From positions 1 through 64,000 of the forward strand of contig WJMF01000179.1 of the NCBI GenBank assembly GCA_014728085.1: DNA of 64,000 nucleotides, read 5' to 3'. The position numbers were made by a program, and so were the translations under genes. The stretch comes from Candidatus Zhuqueibacterota bacterium (GTDB taxonomy: Bacteria; Zhuqueibacterota; Zhuqueibacteria; Residuimicrobiales; Oceaniaggregativiventaceae). The stretch's first letter is position 1; each line of letters opens with the position of its first letter. The notes beneath the pieces were generated by a model. The model made no database searches. It had not been told where the DNA came from and saw only the letters and a list, made by a program, of their open reading frames with translations. Positions 43,325-54,200 of this stretch are shown in pieces.

Positions 43325-44683
43325 GTGTTTAACAGAATTCTTATTGCCAATCGTGGTGAGATCGCATTACGAATTATACGTGCATGTAAAGAGCTCAACA
43401 TAGAGACTGTGGCTGTTTACAGTGAGGCAGATGCTGAGAGTTTGCATGTACGCTTTGCCGACCAGGCGGTTTGTATCGGCCCGGGGCCGAGCCACCAAAG
43501 TTATTTAAATATTCCGCAATTGATCAGCGCTGCAGAAATTACAAATGCTGATGCCGTTCATCCCGGCTATGGTTTTTTGGCCGAGAGCGCTCATTTCGCC
43601 GAGATCTGCGAGTCCTGTGATATCCAGTTTATCGGACCGACCCCTCAAACCATTTTGCGTATGGGAGACAAGGCGTTTGCCAAGGAAACCATGAAAAAGG
43701 CCGGAGTGCCGGTGATTCCGGGCTCGGATGGTATCATCAAAGATGTGCGGCAGGTTGAAAGACTGGCTCAGGGGATAGAGTTTCCTATTATATTCAAAGC
43801 ATCTGCCGGAGGCGGTGGCAGGGGAATGCGCGTGGTAAGATCAATCAGCGAAATCAGAAATGCGGCTGAAATGGCCATGGCCGAGGCTAAAGCGGCTTTT
43901 AATAACGCTGATATTTATATGGAAAAATACTTTGAAAATCCTCACCATATCGAAATTCAGATTTTGGGGGATAATCATGGTAATGTGCTCTCCCTGGGCG
44001 AACGGGATTGTTCCATACAGCGAAAACACCAAAAGCTGATCGAAGAATCGCCTTCTCCGGTGGTTACACCGGAATTACGCCAGGCAATGTGTGATGCGGC
44101 TATTCTCGGGGCTCAGAGCGTTCAGTATAACAGTGCCGGAACAATAGAGTTTTTGCTGGACAAGGATGGTCATTTCTATTTTATGGAGATGAATACCCGC
44201 ATCCAGGTGGAACATCCGGTAACCGAAAAAGTGCTCGGAATCGATCTGATCAAACATCAAATTTTATCCGCTGCCGGCGAAAAACTACCTAAAAAAATGA
44301 AAAAATATAAATTGCGGGGACATGCTATCGAATGTCGCATCAATGCAGAAGATCCTTTCCAGGGATTCCGGCCATCCCCCGGTGTGATTACCAGCTTTCA
44401 TAACCCGGGAGGACCGGGTGTGCGCGTCGATACACATGCATATGCTCAGTATAAAATACCACCCTATTATGACTCGTTGATTGCCAAAGTCATTACACAC
44501 GGCAAAGACCGAAACGAAGCGATCGTCCGTATGATCAGAGCTCTGGAAGAATTTGTCGTAGAGGGTGTTGCTACCACCATACCCCTGCACTTGAGAATCT
44601 TTCATGATGAAAATTTCCAAAACGGAATTTTTGATACCCGGTTCCTGGAATCTTTTGATCTGAAAGCTCAAGTTTACACTTAA
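43325..44683 (+). CDS. accC: Biotin carboxylase subunit of acetyl-CoA carboxylase
   Basis: A 452-residue ATP-grasp enzyme with the [13 protein letters not shown] start, the [12 protein letters not shown] glycine-rich loop and the [15 protein letters not shown] motif. It carboxylates biotin on AccB using ATP and bicarbonate. GTG start 36 nt after accB. The accA and accD carboxyltransferase genes are not in this window. Confidence 0.96.
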   Translation: MFNRILIANRGEIALRIIRACKELNIETVAVYSEADAESLHVRFADQAVCIGPGPSHQSYLNIPQLISAAEITNADAVHPGYGFLAESAHFAEICESCDIQFIGPTPQTILRMGDKAFAKETMKKAGVPVIPGSDGIIKDVRQVERLAQGIEFPIIFKASAGGGGRGMRVVRSISEIRNAAEMAMAEAKAAFNNADIYMEKYFENPHHIEIQILGDNHGNVLSLGERDCSIQRKHQKLIEESPSPVVTPELRQAMCDAAILGAQSVQYNSAGTIEFLLDKDGHFYFMEMNTRIQVEHPVTEKVLGIDLIKHQILSAAGEKLPKKMKKYKLRGHAIECRINAEDPFQGFRPSPGVITSFHNPGGPGVRVDTHAYAQYKIPPYYDSLIAKVITHGKDRNEAIVRMIRALEEFVVEGVATTIPLHLRIFHDENFQNGIFDTRFLESFDLKAQVYT

Positions 44684-44700
44684 TAACAGGAGGAAATAAG

Positions 44701-45078
44701 ATGAACGTGCCAGAGAATTTACATTACACAGAGGAGCACGAATGGATCAGCGTTTCTGATAATATTATAACTGTGGGAATTACCGATTATGCTCAGGGTG
44801 AACTGGGAGATGTGGTTTATGTTGAACTCCCGGAAGAAGGAGAAGAGTTTGCTCAAATGGATACCTTCGGTACGATCGAGGCCGTCAAGGCGGTATCGGA
44901 TCTTTTCTCTCCTGTTTCCGGAAAGGTGGTCAAAATTAATTCTGCACTCGCTGATTCACCTGAAATCATTAATAAAGATCCTTACGGCGATGGCTGGATG
45001 ATTCAGATCGAACTGGAGAACAAATCCGAGCTCGATCAGCTTTTAAATGCAGAGCAGTATAAAGAAAAGATTAGCTGA
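44701..45078 (+). CDS. gcvH: Glycine cleavage system H protein
   Basis: A 125-residue lipoyl protein. The lipoyl Lys is in GTIEAVKAVSDLFSP, and the YTEEHEWI start is typical. It carries the aminomethyl group from the P-protein to the T-protein. AGGAGG precedes the ATG. gcvPA follows by 14 nt; gcvPB lies 39 kb away. Confidence 0.96.
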   Translation: MNVPENLHYTEEHEWISVSDNIITVGITDYAQGELGDVVYVELPEEGEEFAQMDTFGTIEAVKAVSDLFSPVSGKVVKINSALADSPEIINKDPYGDGWMIQIELENKSELDQLLNAEQYKEKIS

Positions 45079-45092
45079 GCAAGGAGAATATA

Positions 45093-46433
45093 ATGCCTTT
45101 TCTTTCCAATTCCCCGGAAGATCAAAAGGCAATGCTGAAAGCCATCGGAGCTGAAGATTTTCAGGCATTGTTAAACAATATTCCTTCCGATTTGTTGCTC
45201 GATAAAAAATTGGATTTACCCGCCCCGTTGTCGGAATTTGAAGCTTTTCAGCATCTTAGAAAGCTATCGCTTGAAAATAAAAATACACAAGATCTGGTTT
45301 GCTTTTTAGGGGCAGGCGCCTATGATCATTATGTGCCCGCTGCGGTGAATCATATTTTAGCCAGATCTGAATTTTATACGGCCTATACGCCTTATCAAGC
45401 CGAAGTCAGCCAGGGAACCCTGCAGGCCATTTATGAATTCCAGACCATGATCTGCGAATTAACCGGAATGGATGTTTCCAATGCTTCTCTGTATGACGCC
45501 GGATCTGCTCTGGCTGAAGCGGTTTTGCTGGCTCATTCCCAGAAAAAACGCAATAAAATTTTCGTATCTTCAACTGTACATCCCTACTATACCGATATTA
45601 TCCGGACCTATTGTCATGGCCAGGGGATAGAGATCAATTTGATTCCAGCGGAAAACGGAATAACGGATTTGAATCACCTGAAAGATCACATGGATGACCA
45701 GATTGCCGCTATGGTGATGCAACATCCCAATTTTTTTGGCTGTCTCGAAGATATGGAAAAGGCTTCGGAAATAGTGCATGAACAGGGTGGTTTGTTTGTC
45801 ACGTCGAATGATCCGATTTCTCTGGCATTGCTCAAGCCACCGGGCGCATACGGAGCAGACATTGCAACCGGTGAAGGACAGGTTCTGGGAAACGCATTGA
45901 ACTTTGGCGGTCCCTTTCTGGGTATTTTTACCGCTACCAGACAACTTGTGCGCAGAATTCCGGGCCGAATTGTCGGTGAAACCGTAGATCAGGACGGCAG
46001 ACGCGGCTTTGTCCTGACGCTGCAAACACGTGAACAACATATTCGCCGGGAAAAGGCGACCTCCAATATTTGTACCAATCAGGGGCTTAATGCTCTTGCC
46101 GCGACGCTTTATCTTTCGCTAATGGGAAAATCCGGTCTGGAACAGGCGGCAAATCACTGCCTGCAAAAGAGTCATTACCTCGCCAAAAAAATCGGGGCTT
46201 TGGACGGCTTTTCGCTTGAATTCGATCAACCGTTCTTTAAGGAATTTGTCGTTCATAGCGACATCCCGGTCAAAAAGATTTTACGTACCTGTGAGAAAAA
46301 TGGTATATTGGCGGGTATTGAGTTGGCACCGTTCTTTCCGCATATGGAGAATTGCTTTCTCTGTGCTGTTACGGAAAAACGAAACCGAAAGGAACTGGAT
46401 GCTCTGGTGGATATTTTGAAGACCATCCGGTAA
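45093..46433 (+). CDS. gcvPA: Glycine dehydrogenase (decarboxylating) subunit 1
   Basis: A 446-residue N-terminal half of the split P-protein, which pairs with GcvPB (4536-5993). It shows the PFLSNSPEDQKAMLKAIG start, FLGAGAYDHYVPA and TNQGLNALAATLYLS. The PLP lysine is in the other subunit. AAGGAG precedes the ATG. The T-protein gene is not in the window. Confidence 0.95.
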   Translation: MPFLSNSPEDQKAMLKAIGAEDFQALLNNIPSDLLLDKKLDLPAPLSEFEAFQHLRKLSLENKNTQDLVCFLGAGAYDHYVPAAVNHILARSEFYTAYTPYQAEVSQGTLQAIYEFQTMICELTGMDVSNASLYDAGSALAEAVLLAHSQKKRNKIFVSSTVHPYYTDIIRTYCHGQGIEINLIPAENGITDLNHLKDHMDDQIAAMVMQHPNFFGCLEDMEKASEIVHEQGGLFVTSNDPISLALLKPPGAYGADIATGEGQVLGNALNFGGPFLGIFTATRQLVRRIPGRIVGETVDQDGRRGFVLTLQTREQHIRREKATSNICTNQGLNALAATLYLSLMGKSGLEQAANHCLQKSHYLAKKIGALDGFSLEFDQPFFKEFVVHSDIPVKKILRTCEKNGILAGIELAPFFPHMENCFLCAVTEKRNRKELDALVDILKTIR

Positions 46434-46709
46434 CAGTGTGTTACTTGTGGGACACATAATGGGCGTTCATGCAAAAATCGACCGATTTATTCACATTTTA
46501 AACAACAAGTCCTTAAAAAACAACAACAAATTTTATGCGGTATTTTGTCCAGAGTGGTATAATAATTGTATCGTATTCCGTAATGGCAAATTGGAACTTT
46601 TTGTTTTATTTCAAGTAAAATAACTTGACTCTTATTTAAAGAATTTATATTTTTCCAAAACCAAATAGATAATTGAATTAATAAAGGTGAGCCGCTGGAC
46701 GAAAAGTTT

Positions 46710-46773
46710 GTTACAAATTGTTATAAAATATAAAGTAAACATTATCTGACAGACTGTTCAAACAATTTGTAAC
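46710..46773. repeat. 13-bp perfect inverted repeat
   Basis: GTTACAAATTGTT (46710-46722) and AACAATTTGTAAC (46761-46773) are exact reverse complements separated by 38 nt. It precedes the PorV-like gene and might bind a dimeric regulator or form an RNA stem; no T-run follows. Confidence 0.5.
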
Positions 46774-46814
46774 TGAGCTTTACATTCCAGCCAGGACTCG
46801 CTTTTTTTATTTGT

Positions 46815-46857
46815 AGCCGAATAAAATCAGAGAATGAGCTGGTATTCGGCTTTTTTT
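46815..46857 (+). terminator. Hairpin followed by T-run upstream of the PorV-like gene
   Basis: AGCCGAATA (46815-46823) pairs with TATTCGGCT (46843-46851), a perfect 9-bp stem, followed by a run of T. It lies only 50 nt before the PorV-like start, so it may end the gcvPA transcript or act as an attenuator. Confidence 0.65.
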
Positions 46858-46907
46858 ATTTTGGTTCATTTTAACTCTGGATTCAACAAATAAAGTGGAG
46901 GAATCAC

Positions 46908-48005
46908 ATGAAGAAATTAATTGTGTTATTCGTACTCGCTGCAGTTGCTTTTTTACCGGTTGCGGAATCATATGCTGTCAGCGAAGCTGCTGTACTGTTC
47001 CTGATGATATCGCCGGGTGCCCGTGCAGCGGGAATGGGTGAAGCCTTTGTGGCTTTGGCGGATGACGCAACTGCGGTTTTCTGGAATCCTGCCGGTCTCG
47101 CTTTTCAGCAGGGTCGCGAACTTACGCTTATGCATGCGAATTGGCTGCCTCAATTCGGTTCCGATCTCTTTTATGAATTTGGTGCTTACCGGCATTCAAT
47201 AGAAGGATTGGGTACGTTCGGATTGAATTTGACATTTCTTAACCTCGGCAAGCAGTATATCACCGGGGAAGACAGTCCGCTGATTCTTGGAGAATTCAGC
47301 AGTTATGAATTTGCTGTTTCAGCGACTTATGGAACCCGTATTCAGGAAAACTGGGCCGTTGGTCTCGGACTTCGGTATATTCGCTCCAATCTTTCCAGCG
47401 TCGGCGCCGGTGCGGAAAAAGGCGATGGCAGAGCCAATGCATTTGCCTTTGATCTTGCCACTCTTTATAAATTTCCGTTTATGCCGCGATTGAGTTTTGG
47501 ATTGAATCTGTCCAACCTGGGTCCCAAAATTACCTATGTCGATGCCTCACAGGCAGACCCCCTGCCCACCAATCTGAAAATGGGATTTGCATACAAAGCG
47601 GTAGAGAATCAATACAACAAACTGACGTTTGTCGCCGACATGAACAAGCTTATGGTTAACCGCCACGAAGATGGTACTTCTGATCCCTTTTATGAAGCCA
47701 TTTTTACTTCTCCCTGGACCATTGTGGAAAAAGAAAAACAGAATATCGGTTCGGAAGATGAAGAGGTGGTCAGCGAAACCAAGGTTTTTAATGGTATTAT
47801 CAGCGGTGGTGTTGAATATTGGTACAGCGATCTTATTTCATTGCGCGCTGGTTATTACTGGGATAAACCGGGTAAAGTCGAATTTACCTCTTTTGGTGCC
47901 GGTATCCAATATCATCTGTATCGATTTGATTTTGGTTATGTCTCCGCTGCAGAGGGTCACCCGTTGGCCAATACCATGCGTTTTTCTCTGACTATTGGTT
48001 TCTAA
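46908..48005 (+). CDS. PorV/PorQ family outer-membrane protein
   Basis: A 365-residue protein with a signal peptide ending SYA. The mature start SEAAVLFLMISPGARAAGMGEAFVALADD and DATAVFWNPAGLA are hallmarks of the PorV/UPF0164 family. Repeated amphipathic strands, ending in FSLTIGF with a terminal Phe, fit an outer-membrane barrel. PorV carries T9SS cargo from the secretion pore to the surface in Porphyromonas. GGAGG precedes the ATG. The next gene encodes a protein with a T9SS sorting tail, a likely client. Confidence 0.88.
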   Translation: MKKLIVLFVLAAVAFLPVAESYAVSEAAVLFLMISPGARAAGMGEAFVALADDATAVFWNPAGLAFQQGRELTLMHANWLPQFGSDLFYEFGAYRHSIEGLGTFGLNLTFLNLGKQYITGEDSPLILGEFSSYEFAVSATYGTRIQENWAVGLGLRYIRSNLSSVGAGAEKGDGRANAFAFDLATLYKFPFMPRLSFGLNLSNLGPKITYVDASQADPLPTNLKMGFAYKAVENQYNKLTFVADMNKLMVNRHEDGTSDPFYEAIFTSPWTIVEKEKQNIGSEDEEVVSETKVFNGIISGGVEYWYSDLISLRAGYYWDKPGKVEFTSFGAGIQYHLYRFDFGYVSAAEGHPLANTMRFSLTIGF

Positions 48006-48022
48006 CAGACTTGAGAGATCAA

Positions 48023-48060
48023 GCGGGATAAAGCTGTTTTTGCTTTATCCCGCCTTTTTT
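48023..48060 (+). terminator. Intrinsic terminator after the PorV-like gene
   Basis: GCGGGATAAAGC (48023-48034) pairs perfectly with GCTTTATCCCGC (48042-48053), and a T6 run follows. It separates the PorV-like gene from the next gene. Confidence 0.9.
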
Positions 48061-48097
48061 GAGGCAGTTAACCCCAAAACATGCACACAGGCTTGAC

Positions 48098-51000
48098 GTG
48101 AATTTGAAAAGTATATTTTATTTGACCGTCTTTTCGGCGTTTCTCTTGGGCATTATAACCATATCCCCATCGGCAACGCAATCGAGTTCCGCATTATCTG
48201 ATCAGGATTTGCTTGGCGTTCATCAACGCTTTTTTCTTGACAGAGAAATGGGGATAAAATCAACAGCGGATACGTTGCGTATTGCTGTTATTCGGGTGGA
48301 GTTTGTAGAAGACCAGGTGGAAACCACCACGGGAAATGGTCTCTTCGATCTGTCAAGCGAAAGCGATTACAGCATCGATCCCCCCCCCCATAATAAAAAT
48401 TATTTTGAGCATCAGCTGCTGGCGCTGCGCAACTATTTTAAAACGGCTTCAAATCACCATCTTGAGCTTTTTTTTGATGTTTATCCCGAAGAAGAGAATT
48501 CATCCTATTCGCTTCCGCATGATATGGTTTATTATAGCGGCGAAGAAGATGTAGAAAAACAAAAATTGCGCTGGGCTGAACTGATGCAGGATGCATTGCA
48601 GGCGGCGGATGACCAGATTGATTATGGTCAATATGACATTTATATGATCTTTCATGCCGGTGTCGGCAATGATTTTGCTTTTGATTTCGATGCCACGCCT
48701 TATGATATCCAGTCCGCATTTATCGATTATGAAACCCTGCAAGAGACGCTTGGTAACGGTTCTTCCGGCTTTGCAGGAATCGAGACGGCTGAACGGGCGA
48801 TCAGGGAAGCCATTATCCTTCCTGAAACTCAAAATCAGGAAGGTTATGATATCGGCCTGCTCGGATCCATGACGCTGTTGATGGCGAGCCAACTCGGTAT
48901 GCCAAGTCTCTTCGATACGGAAACAGGGCGTGCGGGAATCGGCCAATGGGGTCTGATGGATCAGGGGTCCAATAATTTTCAGGGTCTGATACCCAGCCAG
49001 CCATGTGCCTGGACGAAACTTTTTATGGGGTGGCAGCAACCCATTGAAATATCGATCGGTGAAAACATCCCGGTCGGTGCCCCGCAAAGCAGCGGACATC
49101 AAATATATAAAATTCCCATTACTCAAACAGAATACTATCTCGTCGAAAACCGGCAAAAGGATTTCAATGGCGACGGTTATGCGTTTGGTCGCGATGCCAA
49201 TGGAAATCGCGCTGAATTCGACACTACCGGTCAGGTCCTCCTTGAAGAAAATACAGGCGTTCTGGTGCGAATTGATGAATATGATTTTGGTATACCGGGA
49301 TCGGGTGTTCTGGTATGGCATATCGATGAAACGGTAATCGAACAAAACCTGGCTCAAAACACGATCAATAACAATCGTGAGCATCGCGGCGTCGATCTGG
49401 TCGAGTGTGACGGCGCTCAGGATATCGGTTACTATTATGACCTCTTTGATCCCGGATATGGAGCGGAAACAGGAGATTATTTCGACCCCTACTGGTCAGG
49501 AAATGAATCTCATAAAATCGTAAACGATACGGCAGTGGTCGAATTTTCCTCTTCCAGCATTCCCGCCAGCAAAACATCTGATGGCGCTTTTACCCATATA
49601 AAATTGTTCGATTTCAGCCGGCGCGACAGTGTTATGACATTCTCTCTGCAATCTGAACTGCGGGTGAATGGGTTTCCACAGGCGATTGGAAAAGGCCGCC
49701 GCGTTGGCTCTCTGCTGGCCATTCCACGACCAGAGGGTGCTCTAATCGCTGCCGCGAGCAGCTGCGGTGAGGTGATGATCTGGCAGCGCGACGGAGAAAA
49801 GCTGATCGAAAACGGGCGTACCGTGTCATATACAAACACGATGAAGGAAACAAATGTATATCCCTGGGCGGTTGCATTTGAGGTGGCTGACTCGGTGCAT
49901 TTGCCTCTGGCGGCAACCGAGTCCTGTAAACAATTGGTGCTCGCCGGTAACTCGGGTGTTGTCTGGATTCTCAATTTGGCTGACGAGAATCAGGACGGCT
50001 ATGCGGATATCCATTCTCAAATTGATTTGCAAAAAAAACCGACAGCAGGGCCGCTGGTCTTGCCGGCCTTCGGCAATGCACAGGGTTCTTTAATCGTCAT
50101 TGCTGCTGAAGACGGTACTCTTTTTTCTCTTGCGCTCAATCCGGAAAATCAGTATGAGATAAAAAATCAGAATCAGATCGATCAGCGTCGAATAACGGCT
50201 CTGGCCTATGGCGGCTCGGACCAAAACGCCATTATTGCTGCTTCGGAAACAGCGAATCTATATGCCCTGGACACAGACCTGAACATAACCTGGCAGCATA
50301 AATTGGCTGCAAGCTCGGGCGATTTTCAGCCCCTGGTGGCCGATTTTGACGGCAACCGTGGTTACGAGATTTTTGTGGTTTCCAACAGCGGTGAGATGTT
50401 CGCTTTATCGTCGGCTGGTGAGCCGGAGATCGGCAGTCAAGCCGGCCATAACCGGGATCGCCATAGCGCCCCGGCTCTCGCCGATATCGACCGGGACGGC
50501 TTGCCGGAAATTCTCTATCATTCCCACTATGGCCTGGTCGCTCTAAACTGGACCGGAAGTTCTGCAACCAATTACCCCTATTCCTATTTCCTCGAACCGG
50601 ATTCTCTCGGCTTTTTTCATTCATCGCCACTCTGGAGCGGCGGTCAAAATGGTCAACTCGTTACCATAACGCCTTCCGGAAGGTTGTATAGCCTTGATCA
50701 AACCGGACGCATGACAAGCGGTTTTCCTTTACCGGGGGGAATGGATGGTGATGCTTCGCCGGCCATGATCGATCTCGACGAAGATGGTGATGTTGAAGTT
50801 CTGAACATATCCGCTGACGGCTTTATCTATGCCTGGAATTTGTCGATCGAAAACACGCCCGCTTCATCATGGTATCAGGTCGGGCGGGATGCCTTTCGCC
50901 GCTTTTTTGTTCCCGGCGACCAGCAACCTGTTATCGAGCAGGACAATTTAATGCCGGCAAAAACCGTTTTTTGTTATCCCAATCCAACCTACGAAGCAGT

Positions 51001-51232
51001 GACCTATATACGTTATACCCTGTCGCAAACCACAGAGCGGGTTTCTATACGCATTTATGATCTGAGCGGCGAATTTGTTCAAGACCTGCAAGCCAATGGC
51101 ATAACACCGGGTGTACATGAGGTGCCCTGGACCGTGGAACGGCTGCAAAGCGGTGTATACCTTGCTAGGGTTGAGGCATTTACCGCACAAGAGAGCGCTT
51201 TTAAAATTATAAAAATTGCAGTGATAAAGTGA
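48098..51232 (+). CDS. M6-protease-like secreted protein without HExxH, with propeller and T9SS domain
   Basis: A roughly 1044-residue exported protein. The GTG at 48098 starts a hydrophobic signal sequence. Upstream in-frame codons begin inside the preceding terminator. Residues about 60-530 match the M6-like metalloprotease region, including the conserved LGMPSLFDTETGRAGIGQWGLMDQGS and GSGVLVWHIDE. The zinc motif HEFGH is replaced by LLMAS at residues 260-264, so it should not be an active protease. A repeat-rich beta-propeller follows (about 540-950), with ADIDRDGLPEILY-type FG-GAP motifs. The last 90 residues are a T9SS sorting domain (CYPNPTYEAVTY). A C10 tract lies at 48380-48389. Confidence 0.8.
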   Translation: MNLKSIFYLTVFSAFLLGIITISPSATQSSSALSDQDLLGVHQRFFLDREMGIKSTADTLRIAVIRVEFVEDQVETTTGNGLFDLSSESDYSIDPPPHNKNYFEHQLLALRNYFKTASNHHLELFFDVYPEEENSSYSLPHDMVYYSGEEDVEKQKLRWAELMQDALQAADDQIDYGQYDIYMIFHAGVGNDFAFDFDATPYDIQSAFIDYETLQETLGNGSSGFAGIETAERAIREAIILPETQNQEGYDIGLLGSMTLLMASQLGMPSLFDTETGRAGIGQWGLMDQGSNNFQGLIPSQPCAWTKLFMGWQQPIEISIGENIPVGAPQSSGHQIYKIPITQTEYYLVENRQKDFNGDGYAFGRDANGNRAEFDTTGQVLLEENTGVLVRIDEYDFGIPGSGVLVWHIDETVIEQNLAQNTINNNREHRGVDLVECDGAQDIGYYYDLFDPGYGAETGDYFDPYWSGNESHKIVNDTAVVEFSSSSIPASKTSDGAFTHIKLFDFSRRDSVMTFSLQSELRVNGFPQAIGKGRRVGSLLAIPRPEGALIAAASSCGEVMIWQRDGEKLIENGRTVSYTNTMKETNVYPWAVAFEVADSVHLPLAATESCKQLVLAGNSGVVWILNLADENQDGYADIHSQIDLQKKPTAGPLVLPAFGNAQGSLIVIAAEDGTLFSLALNPENQYEIKNQNQIDQRRITALAYGGSDQNAIIAASETANLYALDTDLNITWQHKLAASSGDFQPLVADFDGNRGYEIFVVSNSGEMFALSSAGEPEIGSQAGHNRDRHSAPALADIDRDGLPEILYHSHYGLVALNWTGSSATNYPYSYFLEPDSLGFFHSSPLWSGGQNGQLVTITPSGRLYSLDQTGRMTSGFPLPGGMDGDASPAMIDLDEDGDVEVLNISADGFIYAWNLSIENTPASSWYQVGRDAFRRFFVPGDQQPVIEQDNLMPAKTVFCYPNPTYEAVTYIRYTLSQTTERVSIRIYDLSGEFVQDLQANGITPGVHEVPWTVERLQSGVYLARVEAFTAQESAFKIIKIAVIK
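48380..48389 (+). repeat. C10 homopolymer tract in coding sequence
   Basis: A run of ten C encodes three prolines (DPPPH) early in the M6-like gene. Gain or loss of one base would shift the frame and end the protein early, a pattern used for phase variation in some surface genes. It could equally be a sequencing error site. Confidence 0.6.
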
Positions 51233-51238
51233 TAACCG

Positions 51239-54200
51239 ATGAAAAGATATCGTTTGAAAATTCTGTTACTCTTGCTTTTGTTTGCCGCCGGCTTGTGGGC
51301 GCAAACGGATTTGTATAATCATCCTGAACTGGATTGGTATACCCTGACCACCGAACATTTTGAGGTGCATTTTCACAATGGTGCCGAGCGTAGTGCCCGC
51401 ACCGTTGCTAAAATTGCGGAGGAGATATACGGTCCGATAACCCGTCTCTATCGCTGGCAACCCAACGGTAAAATCCACTTTATCATAAAGGATTATGAAG
51501 ACAATTCCAACGGTGCGGCGTTTTATTATGATAATAAAGTCGAAATCTGGGCACCACAAATGACATTTATTCTGCGGGGAACACACAACTGGTTACGAAA
51601 TGTGGTCACGCATGAATTTGCTCACATGGTCTCGCTGGGCGCGAGCAGAAAAATTAGCCGCAGGATTCCTTCCCTTTTCCTCCAGTATTTCAGTTATGAA
51701 CGCGAAAAGCGTCCCGATGTCTTGTATGGTTATCCCAATGCCATTGCGTCCTATCCTCTGCCCATGACGGTTATTCCCATGTGGCTGGCCGAAGGCATGG
51801 CACAGTATCAGGTGCAGGGTTTTGATTATGACCGCTGGGATAGTCATCGCGATATGCTGATCCGCACAGCCATAGAGGCGAACGAAGCGCTTTCCTTTGA
51901 TGAGATGGGCGTATTTGGCAAAAACAGTCTCGGCAATGAACGGACGTATAATTCCGGTTATGCTTTTGTGCGTTATATCGCCGAGAACTGGGGGCAGGAA
52001 ACGCTCTATCAAATGGCGGACAAGAGCAGTCATTTATTGACGGTTTCGATCAATAAAACCCTGAAGGAAATCACCGGTAAACCGGCAAAAAAATTGTATA
52101 ATAGCTGGACGGATCGTCTGGAAACATATTATGAGACGCGGCTGCAACAGATCAAGCAGCACCGGCTGGAAGGCAAAATTCTGACGCCTCGGGGTGTCGG
52201 CAACGTCTATCCCGTCTGGTCGCCTGACGGCAGCAAAATCGTTTATTGCGGCGGATCGTCGAATGACTATCTGGGTATGACCAGTCTTTGGCTCTATGAC
52301 CTGAAAACTGATCAAAAACGTCGCCTGAAAAGCGGTATAAACAGTCGTGTCGACTGGTCGAATGACGGCAACTGGTTGCTTTATGCCGAGAAAAAGCGGG
52401 GTTCGCACGGATCGCAATATTTTGATCTTTTTTCATTTTCCCTTAAAGACAAAAAAGAAAAGCGTCTGACGCGGGAGCTGCGTGCAGTCGATCCGGCCTG
52501 GGCTCCTGATGATTCGATGATCGTCTGTGTAATTCAGAAAGACGGAACCGATAATTTGTTGCTGACAGACCGCGAGGGCAAGACGGAACGCTATCTAACC
52601 AAATTCAATAACGGAGAAGGCGTCTATGCACCGGTGTGGATGCCGGACGGAAAAAGAATTGTTTTCTCCCAGGCGCGGCGCCACGGCCGGGATCTGAAGA
52701 TGCTCGATATCGAGACCTGCACGATCACGGGTATTATTACCGGTGAGGGAGATGCCCGTGATCCTGCGGTTTCACCAGACAGCGAGGCGCTCTATTTTGC
52801 CTGGGATAAAACCGGTATTTTTAATATCTATCGCTATACATTTGCCGATTCATCCGTATCGGCGGTAACCAATGTCGTGGGCGGTGCTTTTATGCCTTCG
52901 GTATCAGCGCGCCAGGAACTGGCTTTTTCCAACTTTAAATATGACGGATATAAAATCGCGTTGCTGCATAAAATTACCCCATTGTCCGAGAAAAAGGTGA
53001 ATTATCAAAAAGCAGCGGAATTCAGCGATCTCGCTCTTGAACCGTTTGAATTTAGCAATAGCGATTCGATATTGGTGGCGGCGCGGAATTATGATGATAC
53101 AAAATTACCGCAGATGGATGCAGAACCCTACCATATGACGTATGGCCAGCTTACGCTGCTTCCCCGCATCGCAATTGATTCCAACCGCGTCAAGCTCGGC
53201 ACCTATTTTTATGCCGGCGATGTTCTTAACCGGTATTCCGTTCTCGGCGGCGCAGCTATGGATGTGAGGACGGATCTGGATGCCTTTGCCATCTTTGAAT
53301 ACAGGGGAATGGCGCCAACCCTGTTCCTGGAACTCTATGCCTATACCCGTCACATGACCACCTCAATTGAAGTGATTCCCGATTATCCAAAGAAAATCCC
53401 GGTTGATCTCAGTTTTCAACTGCTGGAGGCGGATATCGGCGCCGGTTACCGTCTGGGAGACAGCCATCTTTTTCGCACCGCGTTTGTTCACAGCCGCTAT
53501 ACCAGTAAGATCAAGGATTTTTTCTTTCAGGGCATTACCTGGCAGTCGCCGCGGAACACTTATTTTGTCGGCAACCAGTTTCAGGTCAATTGGATGCTGA
53601 ATGGTATCGTTCCGGGCATTGACTCGAATATCAATCCTTCCAGAGGGCTGCGAATCGACTTGAATTATTCCTATGAGCTCAACAAATTTTTTGAAGATTT
53701 TTCCGTCGATAATGATTATGGAACGGTACAGGAAGTCTATACGGATTATAACTATCACCGAATCGATTTGAATTTGTATCACTATATGCCCAATCCCTTT
53801 TTTAAGCGGCATGCTCTGGGGTTGAATCTGCATGCCGGATGGATTGACCGGTCTGTTGACGGTTTTTTCAATTTTTATGCCGGCGGCTTGCCGGGATTGC
53901 GGGGATACCCGTTTTACAGTATCGGCGGCCGGAAACTGGCTGTTGCCCGCCTGAGCTACCGCTTTCCCTTTCTGTTTAACTGGCAAAAACGGTTTTTTAA
54001 TTTGACCACCAATCATATCTATGCGGGCGCATTTTTCGACTATGGTCATGCTTTTAATGAGGACAAAATCGATTTTTCCGCTTTTAAGAAAAGTGTGGGG
54101 ATGAGCCTTCGGTTTGAGGGATTTTCGTTTTACGGCTATCCCACCGCACTTTCTCTGGATGCAGCTTATGGATTGGATGAGGTTACTTATTTTGATGATG

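Larger units (their letters stand above)
46434..46907 (+). other. AT-rich leader region before the surface locus
   Basis: This 474-nt gap has a candidate promoter (TTGACT at 46624-46629, TATTTT after 17 nt), a 13-bp inverted repeat and a terminator hairpin, each listed separately. A 61-codon frame at 46438-46623 has no family features and was rejected. Confidence 0.55.

Noticed and set aside
46438-46623. 61-codon plus-strand frame after gcvPA
   Set aside because: No ribosome site, family pattern or conserved feature; low-complexity AT-rich sequence explains it.
48500-49384. 294-codon minus-strand frame inside the M6-like gene
   Set aside because: Its codons match no family and the plus-strand gene is clear.
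53363-54049. 228-codon minus-strand frame inside the barrel-peptidase gene
   Set aside because: Antisense shadow with no ribosome site or recognisable domain.
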